Shown here: positions 13,764 through 22,102 of the stretch, one piece after another
How the letters are laid out: the number at the start of each line of letters is the position of its first letter
Position numbering within the stretch: the first letter of the stretch is position 1
DNA from: Verrucomicrobiaceae bacterium
GTDB taxonomy: Bacteria; Verrucomicrobiota; Verrucomicrobiia; Verrucomicrobiales; Verrucomicrobiaceae
Length of the DNA: 64,000 nucleotides
Direction: 5' to 3'
NCBI GenBank assembly: GCA_027489965.1
Contig: JAIXZA010000013.1
Coordinates: 52,751 to 116,750 of the forward strand
Program-made: the position numbers and the translations under genes
Notes under the pieces: generated by a model
What the model was told of the DNA's origin: nothing
Databases searched by the model: none
Seen by the model: only the letters and a program-made list of their open reading frames with translations

Positions 13764-15859
13764 GCGACGACTGGATTGAAGAAGGCATCCGCGACAACGC
13801 AGGTCACCTGGCCCTAGCGGGGGCCTTGAGGGCGCACTCCCAGCGCAGGCAGCAGCTGCAATCCTTGGAGGCTTCACTTCAGCATCAGGCGCAAATCGCC
13901 AAATCCGAAGTGGAAAGGCTGCCGATGGAGAAGCAGCGGCTGGACTTGGAACAACTCAAGCAGCAGGTCGAGAAGGAAGAAAAAGAAGCGGTGCGCCAGC
14001 TGCGTGTCCTGATGGCTGAAGTGGGCGGGGATTTTGAGTTCATCTCGAGCCGTGGAGACTTTAAGGGATCTCCTCAGGGTATTCGGCGTGACTACGCCAT
14101 GGCCGTGCTGTTAAGCAAGCTAGCCTTGGTGCGCTCTCGGAGTGACAGTCTGAGTGATCTCAACGACCTCAAAGAGCTGATTTCTCTGGAGAACTCAGCT
14201 CAGGAGCTTGTTGCCAAGCATTTTGTGGGTCGTGATCCATTGCAGGTCGCGCGCAGCAAATGGCGTGGGATCGAGGCCTGGATGCAAACTGTCGAAACCA
14301 TGAAGCAGGAGCTGAAGCCGCAGAGCTTGGTCGTATCTCAAGCATCCACTTCGTCGTTGCCTTCCCAAAGCGAACTCGCAGAGATGGAGCGCAAGCTGGA
14401 GGATGATCTGGCCAAGCTGAAGAAACGTGTTCAGGCTCTCGTGGATGGCCTGCCGGTGGAGGTGGCCGTGAGCGGAGTGATTCTTTCCGAGCTGTCGGAG
14501 TTGGCTACGATGGACGATCTGCGCGAGGACAAGCAGAGCTACCGCTGTGCGCTCTTTACCCAATCTTGGGAAGAGGTGGCCGCGACCCAGCGCAGTCTGC
14601 AGCCTGACATGACGGGGGTTAATGATCTTCAGCCGAGATTAGTGCAACAAATGGAATCTGCCTTGGCAGACCTGCGGCACTGGCAAGATCGATACACCGA
14701 GCATGAGCAGCGGCTGCTGCGACTGGCCAGTTATTTGGCAACAGGGCGTCTGAGTATAGCGAAAATGAGCCGTAGAAAGTTGGGGCAAGTGAAGTTTGCA
14801 GGGCTGAATTACCAGCCTGTGACCGATTTGAAGACCTTGGAATCCGCGCTCAAAGAATTGGAGCGTGCGAAGCAGGGGAAGGCAGCCGAGCTCGTCAAAG
14901 AAATAGGCATCAAGTATTCGAAAGCAGGTGCACACACCGAGTTGATGCAGGAGCTTAACAAACATCAGGCGCGCGCGGCCCGCAAGAAGCGCCAAGCTCT
15001 TATCTTAGCGCTCTTGATGCTCGGGTTAATGATCTTCGCTGGTAAGGTCGTCGTCGATGGTCAGCGTCAGGCTGAAGCCGAGCGGCTTGCTTTTGAACGG
15101 ATAGCGAACGAAGCCAAAGTCCGTCTATCAACAGAGGTTCAATCAGGCGTCGTAGGCGGTATACTTGACCTACCCCTTTCAGGGTCGGTTTCTTTACAAC
15201 TCTGCTTCATCCCTGCTGGCAACTTCACGATGGGAAGTCCTTCAGGTGAGGAAGGATGCTCAAGTGATGAACGGCAGGTTGAGGTGACCGTCAGCCAGCC
15301 CTTTTGGCTGGCAAAGACTGAGGTGACGCAGGCGCAGTGGGAGGCGGTGATGGGCAGCAACACTAGCCAATTCAAAGTTGATCAGCTGCCGGTGGAAAAC
15401 ACGAGCTGGGAGGATACGCTGTCCTTCATCACTAAGGTTAACGATCTGCATCTTTTGCCGCAGGGATGGAAGTTTGCTCTGCCCACCGAGGCTCAGTGGG
15501 AATACGCCTGCCGCGCTGGAGAAAAGGGGCCCTATTCCGGTGGCAGCCTAGATGAGGTTGGTTGGTATGGTGACAACAGTGAAGGAAAAACTCACGAGGT
15601 GGGCCAGAAGAAGCCGAATGCTTGGGGGCTGCATGACATGCACGGGAACGTGTATGAGTGGTGCGCTGACTGGTATGACGGCACGCTGAACGGTGGAGTG
15701 GATCCCAAGGGGCCTGAATCGGGCGACTCTCGTGTGAACCGAGGCGGATGTTGCTTCCACTACCCGTCTAACTGCCGTGCTGCCGATCGCAGCAGGAACA
15801 GCCCGGAATTCCGGTGCACCTACGTGGGCTTCCGTCTCGCCCTAGTTCCATCCAATTGA
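13760..15859 (+). CDS. Membrane-anchored coiled-coil protein with C-terminal SUMF1 (FGE-sulfatase) domain
   Basis: A 699-residue protein. Residues 1-400 are largely helical and coiled coil (many Gln/Glu/Leu/Arg heptads). One membrane helix (ALILALLMLGLMIFAG) lies near 414-429. The SUMF1/formylglycine-generating-enzyme-like domain spans about 475-697: FIPAGNFTMGS, WLAKTEVTQAQWEAVMG, LPTEAQWEYACRAG, GLHDMHGNVYEWCADWY and the final YVGFRLAL. The GGCCFHYPSNCR segment differs from the Cys pattern of true formylglycine-generating enzymes, so a ligand-binding or kinase-associated role is more likely than sulfatase activation. Topology predicts a cytoplasmic coiled coil and an external SUMF1 domain. 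Translation is probably coupled to the small protein before it. Confidence 0.85.
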   Translation: MSDDWIEEGIRDNAGHLALAGALRAHSQRRQQLQSLEASLQHQAQIAKSEVERLPMEKQRLDLEQLKQQVEKEEKEAVRQLRVLMAEVGGDFEFISSRGDFKGSPQGIRRDYAMAVLLSKLALVRSRSDSLSDLNDLKELISLENSAQELVAKHFVGRDPLQVARSKWRGIEAWMQTVETMKQELKPQSLVVSQASTSSLPSQSELAEMERKLEDDLAKLKKRVQALVDGLPVEVAVSGVILSELSELATMDDLREDKQSYRCALFTQSWEEVAATQRSLQPDMTGVNDLQPRLVQQMESALADLRHWQDRYTEHEQRLLRLASYLATGRLSIAKMSRRKLGQVKFAGLNYQPVTDLKTLESALKELERAKQGKAAELVKEIGIKYSKAGAHTELMQELNKHQARAARKKRQALILALLMLGLMIFAGKVVVDGQRQAEAERLAFERIANEAKVRLSTEVQSGVVGGILDLPLSGSVSLQLCFIPAGNFTMGSPSGEEGCSSDERQVEVTVSQPFWLAKTEVTQAQWEAVMGSNTSQFKVDQLPVENTSWEDTLSFITKVNDLHLLPQGWKFALPTEAQWEYACRAGEKGPYSGGSLDEVGWYGDNSEGKTHEVGQKKPNAWGLHDMHGNVYEWCADWYDGTLNGGVDPKGPESGDSRVNRGGCCFHYPSNCRAADRSRNSPEFRCTYVGFRLALVPSN

Positions 15860-16383
15860 AACGGAGCGTCGGCTACATCCGTAGCGCAGCGGAGACATAA
15901 AGGGACAGAGCTGACTCTTCAACCAGCCAAGAGATTTCTGGTGTCGGCGTGCTGCCAGTTGGGCGTGGCGCTGAGGGGATCGCAGGTGGTGACTCTTGGC
16001 GTCCCTATGCATTGGGGCGCCCGCAAATTCAGCAGAACCAAGCGTCTGCTGGTTGATGGCAGTCCCGAGAACCCAAAGCGACCCTACCCGGTCATGGCAG
16101 GGAGAAAAGGAAATCACTTTTGGAGAACTGGATCTAGATTCAGAAGTCTTCTTTAGACGGACTATAAAAATAGGCATCAAATAGAATAAAATTTCAATCA
16201 TTTTAAGCTTATCAACAATTTAGATAACAATTAATATAATTTTAGTAAATATAATCATAAAGTGTTGATTTCCAGAAATTTTTCATTTGCGAAACTTTCG
16301 TGAGTTGGTAATTTCCATAGTCAGTAAAATTACTTCGACACTCTTAACAAACAGCTAACCTTAATATTCAAAAACCCAACCCC
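15860..16383. other. Intergenic region, possible gene remnant and A/T-rich promoter zone
   Basis: 15860-16140 has chromosomal base composition and holds a minus-strand frame of 119 codons (15842-16201) overlapping the SUMF1 gene end, but I recognise no family and cannot support it as a gene. Its start carries a short palindromic stretch (CGGCTACATCCGTAGC, 15870-15885). 16190-16380 is strongly A/T-rich and probably contains the promoter of the Asp-rich repeat protein; no clear consensus boxes were identified. Confidence 0.5.
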
Positions 16384-18054
16384 ATGAAACTCAACCGGTC
16401 TCGTCTTCTTGCCATCGCCTTTGGCTTGTCAGTTCCTTACACTCTACCGCAGCAAGTGCAGGCTCTGCCTGAAGCCACCGCCTCTAACGATCTCGATGGA
16501 GATGACCTCCCAAACTTCATCGATCCAGATATCGATAACGATGACCTCCCAAACGGTCTCGACCTGAACGTGGATGGTGGCATTGCGAAATCCGGTAAGT
16601 ATGTGGGCCGCTACATCGGCGACCGCTTAAACAATGACAGCCCGAGCGAACTCGACATCGACGACGACGGCAAAGCTGACGATTCCATCGACGAGTCTGA
16701 TATCGACGGCGATGGCTTTGATGATAACGACCCAAATGAATCAGATATCGACGGCGACGGTCGTAGTGACGACAGCGCGGCTGAAACCGACATCGACGGT
16801 GACGGCAAGCTCGACAGCTCCCTGCTCGAAACGGACACCGATGGCGACGGTCTCGATGACAACAGCTCTTCCGAGTCTGACATCGATGGCGACGGTTTGC
16901 CTGACGACCATCCTTCTGAGTCCGACATCGACGGTGACGGCTTGAAAGACGACTCTACTCTTGAAAAAGACACCGATGGCGACGGAAAAGCTGACGACTC
17001 CATCGACGAGTTAGACATCGACGGTGACGGCCTTGATGACAGCAGTCCCTTAGAACTCGACATCGACGGCGACGGACGTAGTGACGATTCCGACGTCGAA
17101 ACCGACATCGACGGTGACGGCAAACTCGACGACAGCCCTTCCGAGTCCGACATCGATGGCGATGACCTCAGCGATGAAAGTTCTTCGGAAGATGACATCG
17201 ATGGCGACGGCAAAAAAGACGATGATTCCAGCGAAGACGACATCGATGGTGACGGCAAAAAAGACGATAGTGCCGCCGAACTCGACATCGACAGTGACAA
17301 CCGTGCAGACGACCACCCGAGCGAGTCTGACATCGACGGTGACGGCAAAAGTGACGACGATTCCAGTGAAGACGACATCGACGGCGACAGCCTAAGCGAT
17401 GACTCCAACGACGAGTTAGACATCGACGGCGACAACCGTCGCGACGATTCCGATAGTGAACTCGACATCGACGGTGACGGCAGACTCGACGATAGCCCTT
17501 CTGAGTCCGACATCGATGGTGATGGCCGCCGCAATGGTGATGCCGACGAAGACGATACCGATGGTGACGGCCGCCGTAACCGTAACCGTGGCCGCGGCCG
17601 CAGTGCCGATACCGACGATGACGGAGACGACGTCAAAAACGACGACGATGACGATGATGACAATGACGGTATCGACGACGACAATGATGACGACGACAAC
17701 GGTCCAGTTATCCCTGCAACTCAGGTGGGTGATGGCAATGCGCCAGCCGCCCTCACCGGCCTGACCTACATCGTTAGCAAAAATGGCAACGACCTATATC
17801 CAGAGCGTCTCTACTTCTCGACAGCGAGCAGAGGCATGGAGACGGACCCTCGGCCAAATAGCGAAATCGATTACTTCGACTACATCTACAATAGGCCCAC
17901 TGCAACCACAGCTACCCTGCGCCTGCAGTTCAAAGCTGACAAGTATGATACCTACGATCTGGATTTTGCCGCAGGCACCTTCAGTCGTAAAAAATATGAC
18001 AAAAACCAGTTAAAAGACTCCTTCAATGGCACTTTTGCCTTGCCGCAGCCCTAA
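16384..18054 (+). CDS. Secreted protein with 20 tandem 15-residue Asp-rich calcium-type repeats
   Basis: A 556-residue protein with a signal peptide (about residues 1-27, ending QVQA). Residues 90-389 are 20 contiguous 15-residue units of consensus xDIDGDGxxDDSxSE, followed by a partial unit, a basic Arg/Asn stretch (RRNRNRGRGR) and a run of Asp. DxDxDG loops bind calcium in thrombospondin type 3 and dockerin-like repeats, so a calcium-stabilised rod outside the cell is likely. The last 120 residues form a separate domain with TATLRLQFKAD and FNGTFALPQP, resembling C-terminal domains seen in other Verrucomicrobia secreted proteins (from memory). A strong terminator follows at 18082. Confidence 0.85.
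   Translation: MKLNRSRLLAIAFGLSVPYTLPQQVQALPEATASNDLDGDDLPNFIDPDIDNDDLPNGLDLNVDGGIAKSGKYVGRYIGDRLNNDSPSELDIDDDGKADDSIDESDIDGDGFDDNDPNESDIDGDGRSDDSAAETDIDGDGKLDSSLLETDTDGDGLDDNSSSESDIDGDGLPDDHPSESDIDGDGLKDDSTLEKDTDGDGKADDSIDELDIDGDGLDDSSPLELDIDGDGRSDDSDVETDIDGDGKLDDSPSESDIDGDDLSDESSSEDDIDGDGKKDDDSSEDDIDGDGKKDDSAAELDIDSDNRADDHPSESDIDGDGKSDDDSSEDDIDGDSLSDDSNDELDIDGDNRRDDSDSELDIDGDGRLDDSPSESDIDGDGRRNGDADEDDTDGDGRRNRNRGRGRSADTDDDGDDVKNDDDDDDDNDGIDDDNDDDDNGPVIPATQVGDGNAPAALTGLTYIVSKNGNDLYPERLYFSTASRGMETDPRPNSEIDYFDYIYNRPTATTATLRLQFKADKYDTYDLDFAAGTFSRKKYDKNQLKDSFNGTFALPQP
16651..17550 (+). repeat. 45-bp tandem repeat array (20 units) in coding sequence
   Basis: Twenty 45-bp units with a conserved GA(C/T)ATCGA(C/T)GG core and variable ends. 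Units 1-4 and 8-11 carry the same order of variable parts (KADDSIDE, a D-D-x-x-P unit, RSDDSxxE, KLDxS), which suggests a block duplication of seven units (315 bp) on top of the unit amplification. Confidence 0.85.
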
Positions 18055-18081
18055 TATCTAGTGGTTTAAACCTCAATCATG

Positions 18082-18118
18082 ACGAGCCGCAGGAGTCTTC
18101 TTCTGCGGCTCGTTCTCT
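18082..18118 (+). terminator. Intrinsic terminator after the Asp-rich repeat gene
   Basis: Perfect 11-bp stem ACGAGCCGCAG (18082-18092) and CTGCGGCTCGT (18103-18113), 10-base loop, then TCTCTCT. It ends a few bases before the next start codon at 18125. Confidence 0.8.
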
Positions 18119-18124
18119 CTCCCG

Positions 18125-19492
18125 ATGCAACCCCGCGTTCATACTCTCTGCTGGCTCCTCGTTCTTCTCCTCAGTCATCTCGGCTGGTGGTGGTACAGCG
18201 CTGGAAAAACGGCTTCCATCGTGCAGCCTCAGTCGGTGGAGCGTGTTAGCACCCAGGACGTCAGTACTACCAAAGCTACCCCGTCTGCCCGCGCGGACCT
18301 AGAAGGCATCCTCGAAAGTTTGGATGCTGCTCAGCGCCGCACAGACCTTATTAACCATGCGGCTACGGCTGCCCAAAATGACCCTAAAACAGCCTTTTCC
18401 CAGCTCAGCAACATTCCCGGTCTAGCTGACAAGCAGGCCTACCTAAAGCAACTGCTCAGCACTTGGGCCGCCACAGATCCCGAAGCCGCTCTTGGCGCCT
18501 GCTCCAGCCTGCCTCCTGGTGAACTGCGCGCCTCAGCCTATGCGGCTGCCACCGCTGCCTGGGCCGTGAAAGCACCCAATGAAGCCGCCGATTGGGCTAC
18601 GGCAAATCTGACGGGTAGCGCCCGCAGTGCCTCGGTGGAGGCGATTGCCCAGACCTGGGCTCAAAATGATCCCGATGCTGCGGCCAAGTGGGCTTTGGAA
18701 AAGGCCTCTAGTAAATCCGGTGCCACCGCCATCCGTGTGGTCATGGAGCATTGGGCCAACACGGCACCTGATGAAGGCGCTGCCTGGGCCAGCAAGCTGC
18801 CTGCAGGTGATTTCCGCGATACCGCACTGCGCTCTGTGCTGGCTGAGTGGGCAGACCAGTATCCTGCCGCTGCCGCTGCCTGGATGGATGCCAACCCTGA
18901 TAGTAGTAGCCTGGCTAGCATCGTCGCCAATGCCTGGACAGAGAGTGATCCTACCGCTGCGGCTGCCTGGGCCACCAAGCTCACCGATCCCGCTCAGCGC
19001 AGCACTGCTACCGGCACCGTCATTTCCTCCTGGTCTGCCGCCGATCCAGATCAGGCGCTGGACTGGATTAGCCGACTGCCAGACGCTGCTCTGCGCACGG
19101 AGTTGCTCTCACGTACTCTCGGCACCTGGGCTGCTGATGAACCCGCCCTAGCTTTGGATCATGCCAATGCTATTCAACAACCTGATGAACGCACGGCCAT
19201 GCAGGATCAGGTCCTCTCTACCTGGGCTAGCAGTGCTCCAGACCAGCTCGCAGACTGGATCAATAGCCATCCGAATCTGCAAAGCAGCGACACGGCTCGC
19301 CAGCACCTGACGACTGCCTGGACGGAAAGCCGCCCTGAGACCGCTCTCAGCGTGGCCAACAGCATCCGCCAGCCAGAGATGCGCAGTCAGATGATGCAGA
19401 CCGTGCTGGCAGATTGGCAGGAAAAAAATCCCGCCGCCACCGCTGCCTACATCAAGAAGTATCCGCAACTGGCTCCGCTGCTCAGTCCCTGA
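18125..19492 (+). CDS. Membrane-anchored or secreted protein with about eleven 32-residue helical repeats
   Basis: A 455-residue Ala/Trp-rich protein. The N-terminus has a hydrophobic helix (LCWLLVLLLSHLGWWWY) that serves as anchor or signal. From about residue 75 to the end there are about eleven units with consensus WAxxDPxAAAxWAxxLPxxxxRxxAxxxVxxxW, predicted as helix pairs in the manner of TPR/HEAT-like solenoids. Repeat proteins of this type (DPxAALxW) are common and uncharacterised in Verrucomicrobia and Planctomycetes, from memory. A scaffold role outside the cytoplasmic membrane is inferred. The terminator directly before it suggests it is transcribed from its own promoter. Confidence 0.7.
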   Translation: MQPRVHTLCWLLVLLLSHLGWWWYSAGKTASIVQPQSVERVSTQDVSTTKATPSARADLEGILESLDAAQRRTDLINHAATAAQNDPKTAFSQLSNIPGLADKQAYLKQLLSTWAATDPEAALGACSSLPPGELRASAYAAATAAWAVKAPNEAADWATANLTGSARSASVEAIAQTWAQNDPDAAAKWALEKASSKSGATAIRVVMEHWANTAPDEGAAWASKLPAGDFRDTALRSVLAEWADQYPAAAAAWMDANPDSSSLASIVANAWTESDPTAAAAWATKLTDPAQRSTATGTVISSWSAADPDQALDWISRLPDAALRTELLSRTLGTWAADEPALALDHANAIQQPDERTAMQDQVLSTWASSAPDQLADWINSHPNLQSSDTARQHLTTAWTESRPETALSVANSIRQPEMRSQMMQTVLADWQEKNPAATAAYIKKYPQLAPLLSP

Positions 19493-19583
19493 TTGGTCAG
19501 CTGATTTCTCCCTAGTTCCGCACCTTGAGTGAAAAGTTTTGCCGATGTGGCAAAGAGTGCGAGCTTTGGTGTTTTCTTAACTA

Positions 19584-20729
19584 ATGCGTGTCCTTCTCGT
19601 TTCTGAACCTGGTGTCGATGGTGTGTTCCGCCATGTCGAGGCTCTGGCGGCTTTCTTGCTGGCGCATGGGCATGGGGTGGATCTGGCTTATTCAGATGTC
19701 AGAGGATCGGATCGACTCAAGCAACTGGTGATTGATCTTGAGGCTGCGGGTGGCCAGACGCTGAATTTGCGAGTGAGCAATGGACCAAGTCTCGAGGATT
19801 TTTGGGCATTGATGAGCCTGCGCGCTTTTGTCAAAAAGACGCGATCAGAGGTGATACATGCCCATAGCTCAAAGGCCGGTGCTTTGGTCCGTGCGCTGCG
19901 CTTTGTGGGTGCGCAGCAGCCGCTCTTTTACACGCCTCATGCTTATTTTGGTCTGGCTGGTAAGGGTGGCCTGAAGTCACTGGTGTTTAATGGCGTGGAG
20001 GCTTTGCTGGGACGGGTCGGGACCACCATTAATTTATCGATGGGTGAGATGGCTTTTGCCCGTGAGGTGCTGCGTTTACCGCAGAATGCTCTTCGACTGG
20101 TGGCAAACCCTGTGGACACGCAGCGCTTTTTTCCAGCGCAGGCACAGCGGCGGCGTGAATTGAAATTAGCCTTAGGCGTGCCTGAGGATGCTGTTTTGTT
20201 AGGTTCGGTGGGGCGGTTGGCTTTTCAAAAAGATCCGCTGACACTGTATCGTGCTTTTGCGTTGGCTTTGAAAAAATGTCCGCAGCTCTGGCTGTATCAT
20301 TTAGGCGATGGCGAGCTGACGGCTGAATGTGAGGCCTTGGCCGCGGAGCTTGGGATGGCTCATAGGATCGTGAGGCAGCGTTATTTAAATGAGCCGCTGG
20401 CCTTTTATCAGGCGCTGGATGGAATGATCCTGACTTCGCGGTATGAGGGACTTTCGTTCGCGGTCCTGGAGGCTTTGGCCTGTGATTTGCCTCTGATCCT
20501 CAGTGAGGTGCCGGGGAATATGGATTTTGTGCAGATAGGGCTGTCTCACTGCTGGTCAGCAGGGAAGGAGGACCCTGTCGGTATTGCCTCAGCCATCGAA
20601 AGTTGGGTGAAGGATCGCTCAATGGCACGTCCATCCAATCACCGTGAAACGGCCGAGAAGCGTTTTAGCCAGTCGGCCTGTTTTGGTGCACTGGTTCTTG
20701 AGTATGAGATTGCGGTGAAGAATGGCTAA
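19584..20729 (+). CDS. GT4-family glycosyltransferase
   Basis: A 381-residue GT-B fold glycosyltransferase acting in the cytoplasm on nucleotide-sugar donors. The N-terminal acceptor domain begins MRVLLVSEPGVDGVFRHVEAL; HAHSSKAGALVRAL (about 94-107) is typical of GT4. The C-terminal donor domain has GSVGRLAFQKDP (about 212-223) and the EX7E motif YEGLSFAVLEAL (about 289-300). A role in surface polysaccharide or O-antigen synthesis is supported by the convergent O-antigen polymerase/ligase gene, whose 3' end overlaps this one by 65 bp. Sugar specificity cannot be told. Confidence 0.9.
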   Translation: MRVLLVSEPGVDGVFRHVEALAAFLLAHGHGVDLAYSDVRGSDRLKQLVIDLEAAGGQTLNLRVSNGPSLEDFWALMSLRAFVKKTRSEVIHAHSSKAGALVRALRFVGAQQPLFYTPHAYFGLAGKGGLKSLVFNGVEALLGRVGTTINLSMGEMAFAREVLRLPQNALRLVANPVDTQRFFPAQAQRRRELKLALGVPEDAVLLGSVGRLAFQKDPLTLYRAFALALKKCPQLWLYHLGDGELTAECEALAAELGMAHRIVRQRYLNEPLAFYQALDGMILTSRYEGLSFAVLEALACDLPLILSEVPGNMDFVQIGLSHCWSAGKEDPVGIASAIESWVKDRSMARPSNHRETAEKRFSQSACFGALVLEYEIAVKNG

Positions 20730-21909
20730 GAACGAACCGATAGCGGTTCGGCCAGAGGATCACCGCAGCTGTACTCAGAGCCAATAGGAAATGGGGTGTT
20801 TCGATACGACCCTGCCCTGCGGGTGTGTAGGCAATCATGGCAAAGAGAAGATAGCCGGCTTTCCCCCCAGTCGTGAGGCTGCGGAGGATAAGGATGCCGA
20901 GGGTGCCGACGAAGAGCAGAAGGCCTGGGATGCCTAATTCTAACCAAATGGATACATATTCATTATGCGGTGCCCAGCGTGCCCCAGAAACGCCGGTGCC
21001 ATAGCCTAGAAAAGGTCTTTTCAACACGGCTTCCATGGCATCTCCGACGTCTTTAGCACGCTCCGGCGACTTGAGTTTATCAAAGTCAAGATTGAGGATG
21101 GCTTCCATCCGGTCTGTTGTGTCTTTGTTCTTGATGATGCCCTTTTGTGTCTGACTCTGAAGAACGGCAATGCCGATGCCTGCCAAGGGTATGGCGATGG
21201 CCACACAAAGGATAAGAAAGTTTAAATTTTTGCGCGCATTCGTCAGAATGTAGAAGCCTGACATAAGAGTCAGGACAACAAAACCACTTCGGCCATAGGT
21301 CAGTCCAACACCCACATAAGCCGTGGCGATCAGCAGGCAGTTGAAACGAAAATTTTTACACAAAGCAAAGGCGATGCCGAGCATTTCACAAAGCAAGATA
21401 GGAGGGAAATTCGGGTGGCCATTGAACCCCGAAAAGCGTCCAGGAATCGAGGTGAATTTGGCGAAGCCGAGCATTTCAAAGATCTCTGAACCTGTAGTTA
21501 GAAAAATGGAAAGGATAGCTGCTCCGAGTGCGATTTTCAGGCCCTCGTCAGTAGCCAAAACAGCTAAAATAGCGATGAGGACGATGATCATTCTCATCAT
21601 GTCCATCTCAGTTTGGCCAGCATATGTAAACTCTGCACGCTTGAGAAAAGCAGCGTCAAAGACCCGCACCAGAGGCAAGAGTAAAACCAAGAAAACAACA
21701 GGAGCGAATCTTGGCTTGTTCAGCAGCGAGGACGCGATGGTCACAAAAACGGCAAAGAGGGTGAACAGGATGGGCTTTAATGGTGACAGCCCCGCATTGA
21801 ACATCCCCATGACCATATCCGCACTCAATAGCCCGATGAGTCCCGTGCAGACCCATAGATGCAGGGTGCTGAGACGGTTTGTGATGGAATGTTGCATGGG
21901 GTGGTGCAT
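20665..21909 (-). CDS. O-antigen ligase/polymerase family membrane protein (Wzy/WaaL-like)
   Basis: A 414-residue integral membrane protein with about ten predicted helices, for example LWVCTGLIGLLSADMVMG near the start. LGYGTGVSGARWAPHNEYVSIWLELGIPGLLLF (split across about 300-332) matches the Wzy_C consensus, in which HNxYLxxxxExGxxGL follows a large periplasmic loop. These enzymes polymerise or ligate lipid-linked glycan units on the periplasmic face. The short soluble C-terminal tail is encoded in the 65-bp overlap with the glycosyltransferase on the other strand. Wzy, WaaL and protein O-oligosaccharyltransferases cannot be separated by motif alone. Confidence 0.85.
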   Translation of the reverse strand: MHHPMQHSITNRLSTLHLWVCTGLIGLLSADMVMGMFNAGLSPLKPILFTLFAVFVTIASSLLNKPRFAPVVFLVLLLPLVRVFDAAFLKRAEFTYAGQTEMDMMRMIIVLIAILAVLATDEGLKIALGAAILSIFLTTGSEIFEMLGFAKFTSIPGRFSGFNGHPNFPPILLCEMLGIAFALCKNFRFNCLLIATAYVGVGLTYGRSGFVVLTLMSGFYILTNARKNLNFLILCVAIAIPLAGIGIAVLQSQTQKGIIKNKDTTDRMEAILNLDFDKLKSPERAKDVGDAMEAVLKRPFLGYGTGVSGARWAPHNEYVSIWLELGIPGLLLFVGTLGILILRSLTTGGKAGYLLFAMIAYTPAGQGRIETPHFLLALSTAAVILWPNRYRFVLSHSSPQSHTQEPVHQNRPTG

Positions 21910-22102
21910 TCAATAAAAAGCTTAAAGTGATGCATAGATGACCTAATCTTGCGCGAAAGCCCCAATATGCCACCATTCACGCAAAAAAATGGGTTGCCGA
22001 ATCCTTGCTTCACACTGCCCATGCCGAAGGGGCAATTGGCTCTCCATTTTATTGCCCTAAGTGGCTACAACTAAAACAGAGCGCCAAATCATTCCATGCG
22101 CT

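Noticed and set aside
15842..16201. 119-codon minus-strand frame after the SUMF1 gene
   Set aside because: It overlaps the SUMF1 stop, has no recognised motifs and runs into A/T-rich sequence; kept only as part of the intergenic note.
16651..17550. Regular 45-bp repeats that could be taken for a CRISPR array
   Set aside because: The repeats are contiguous coding units without unique spacers, and no cas genes are present.
16611..17699. 362-codon minus-strand frame rich in Ser/Pro opposite the Asp repeats
   Set aside because: It is the antisense reading of GAC/GAT/GGC repeats; the plus strand has a signal peptide and a terminator.
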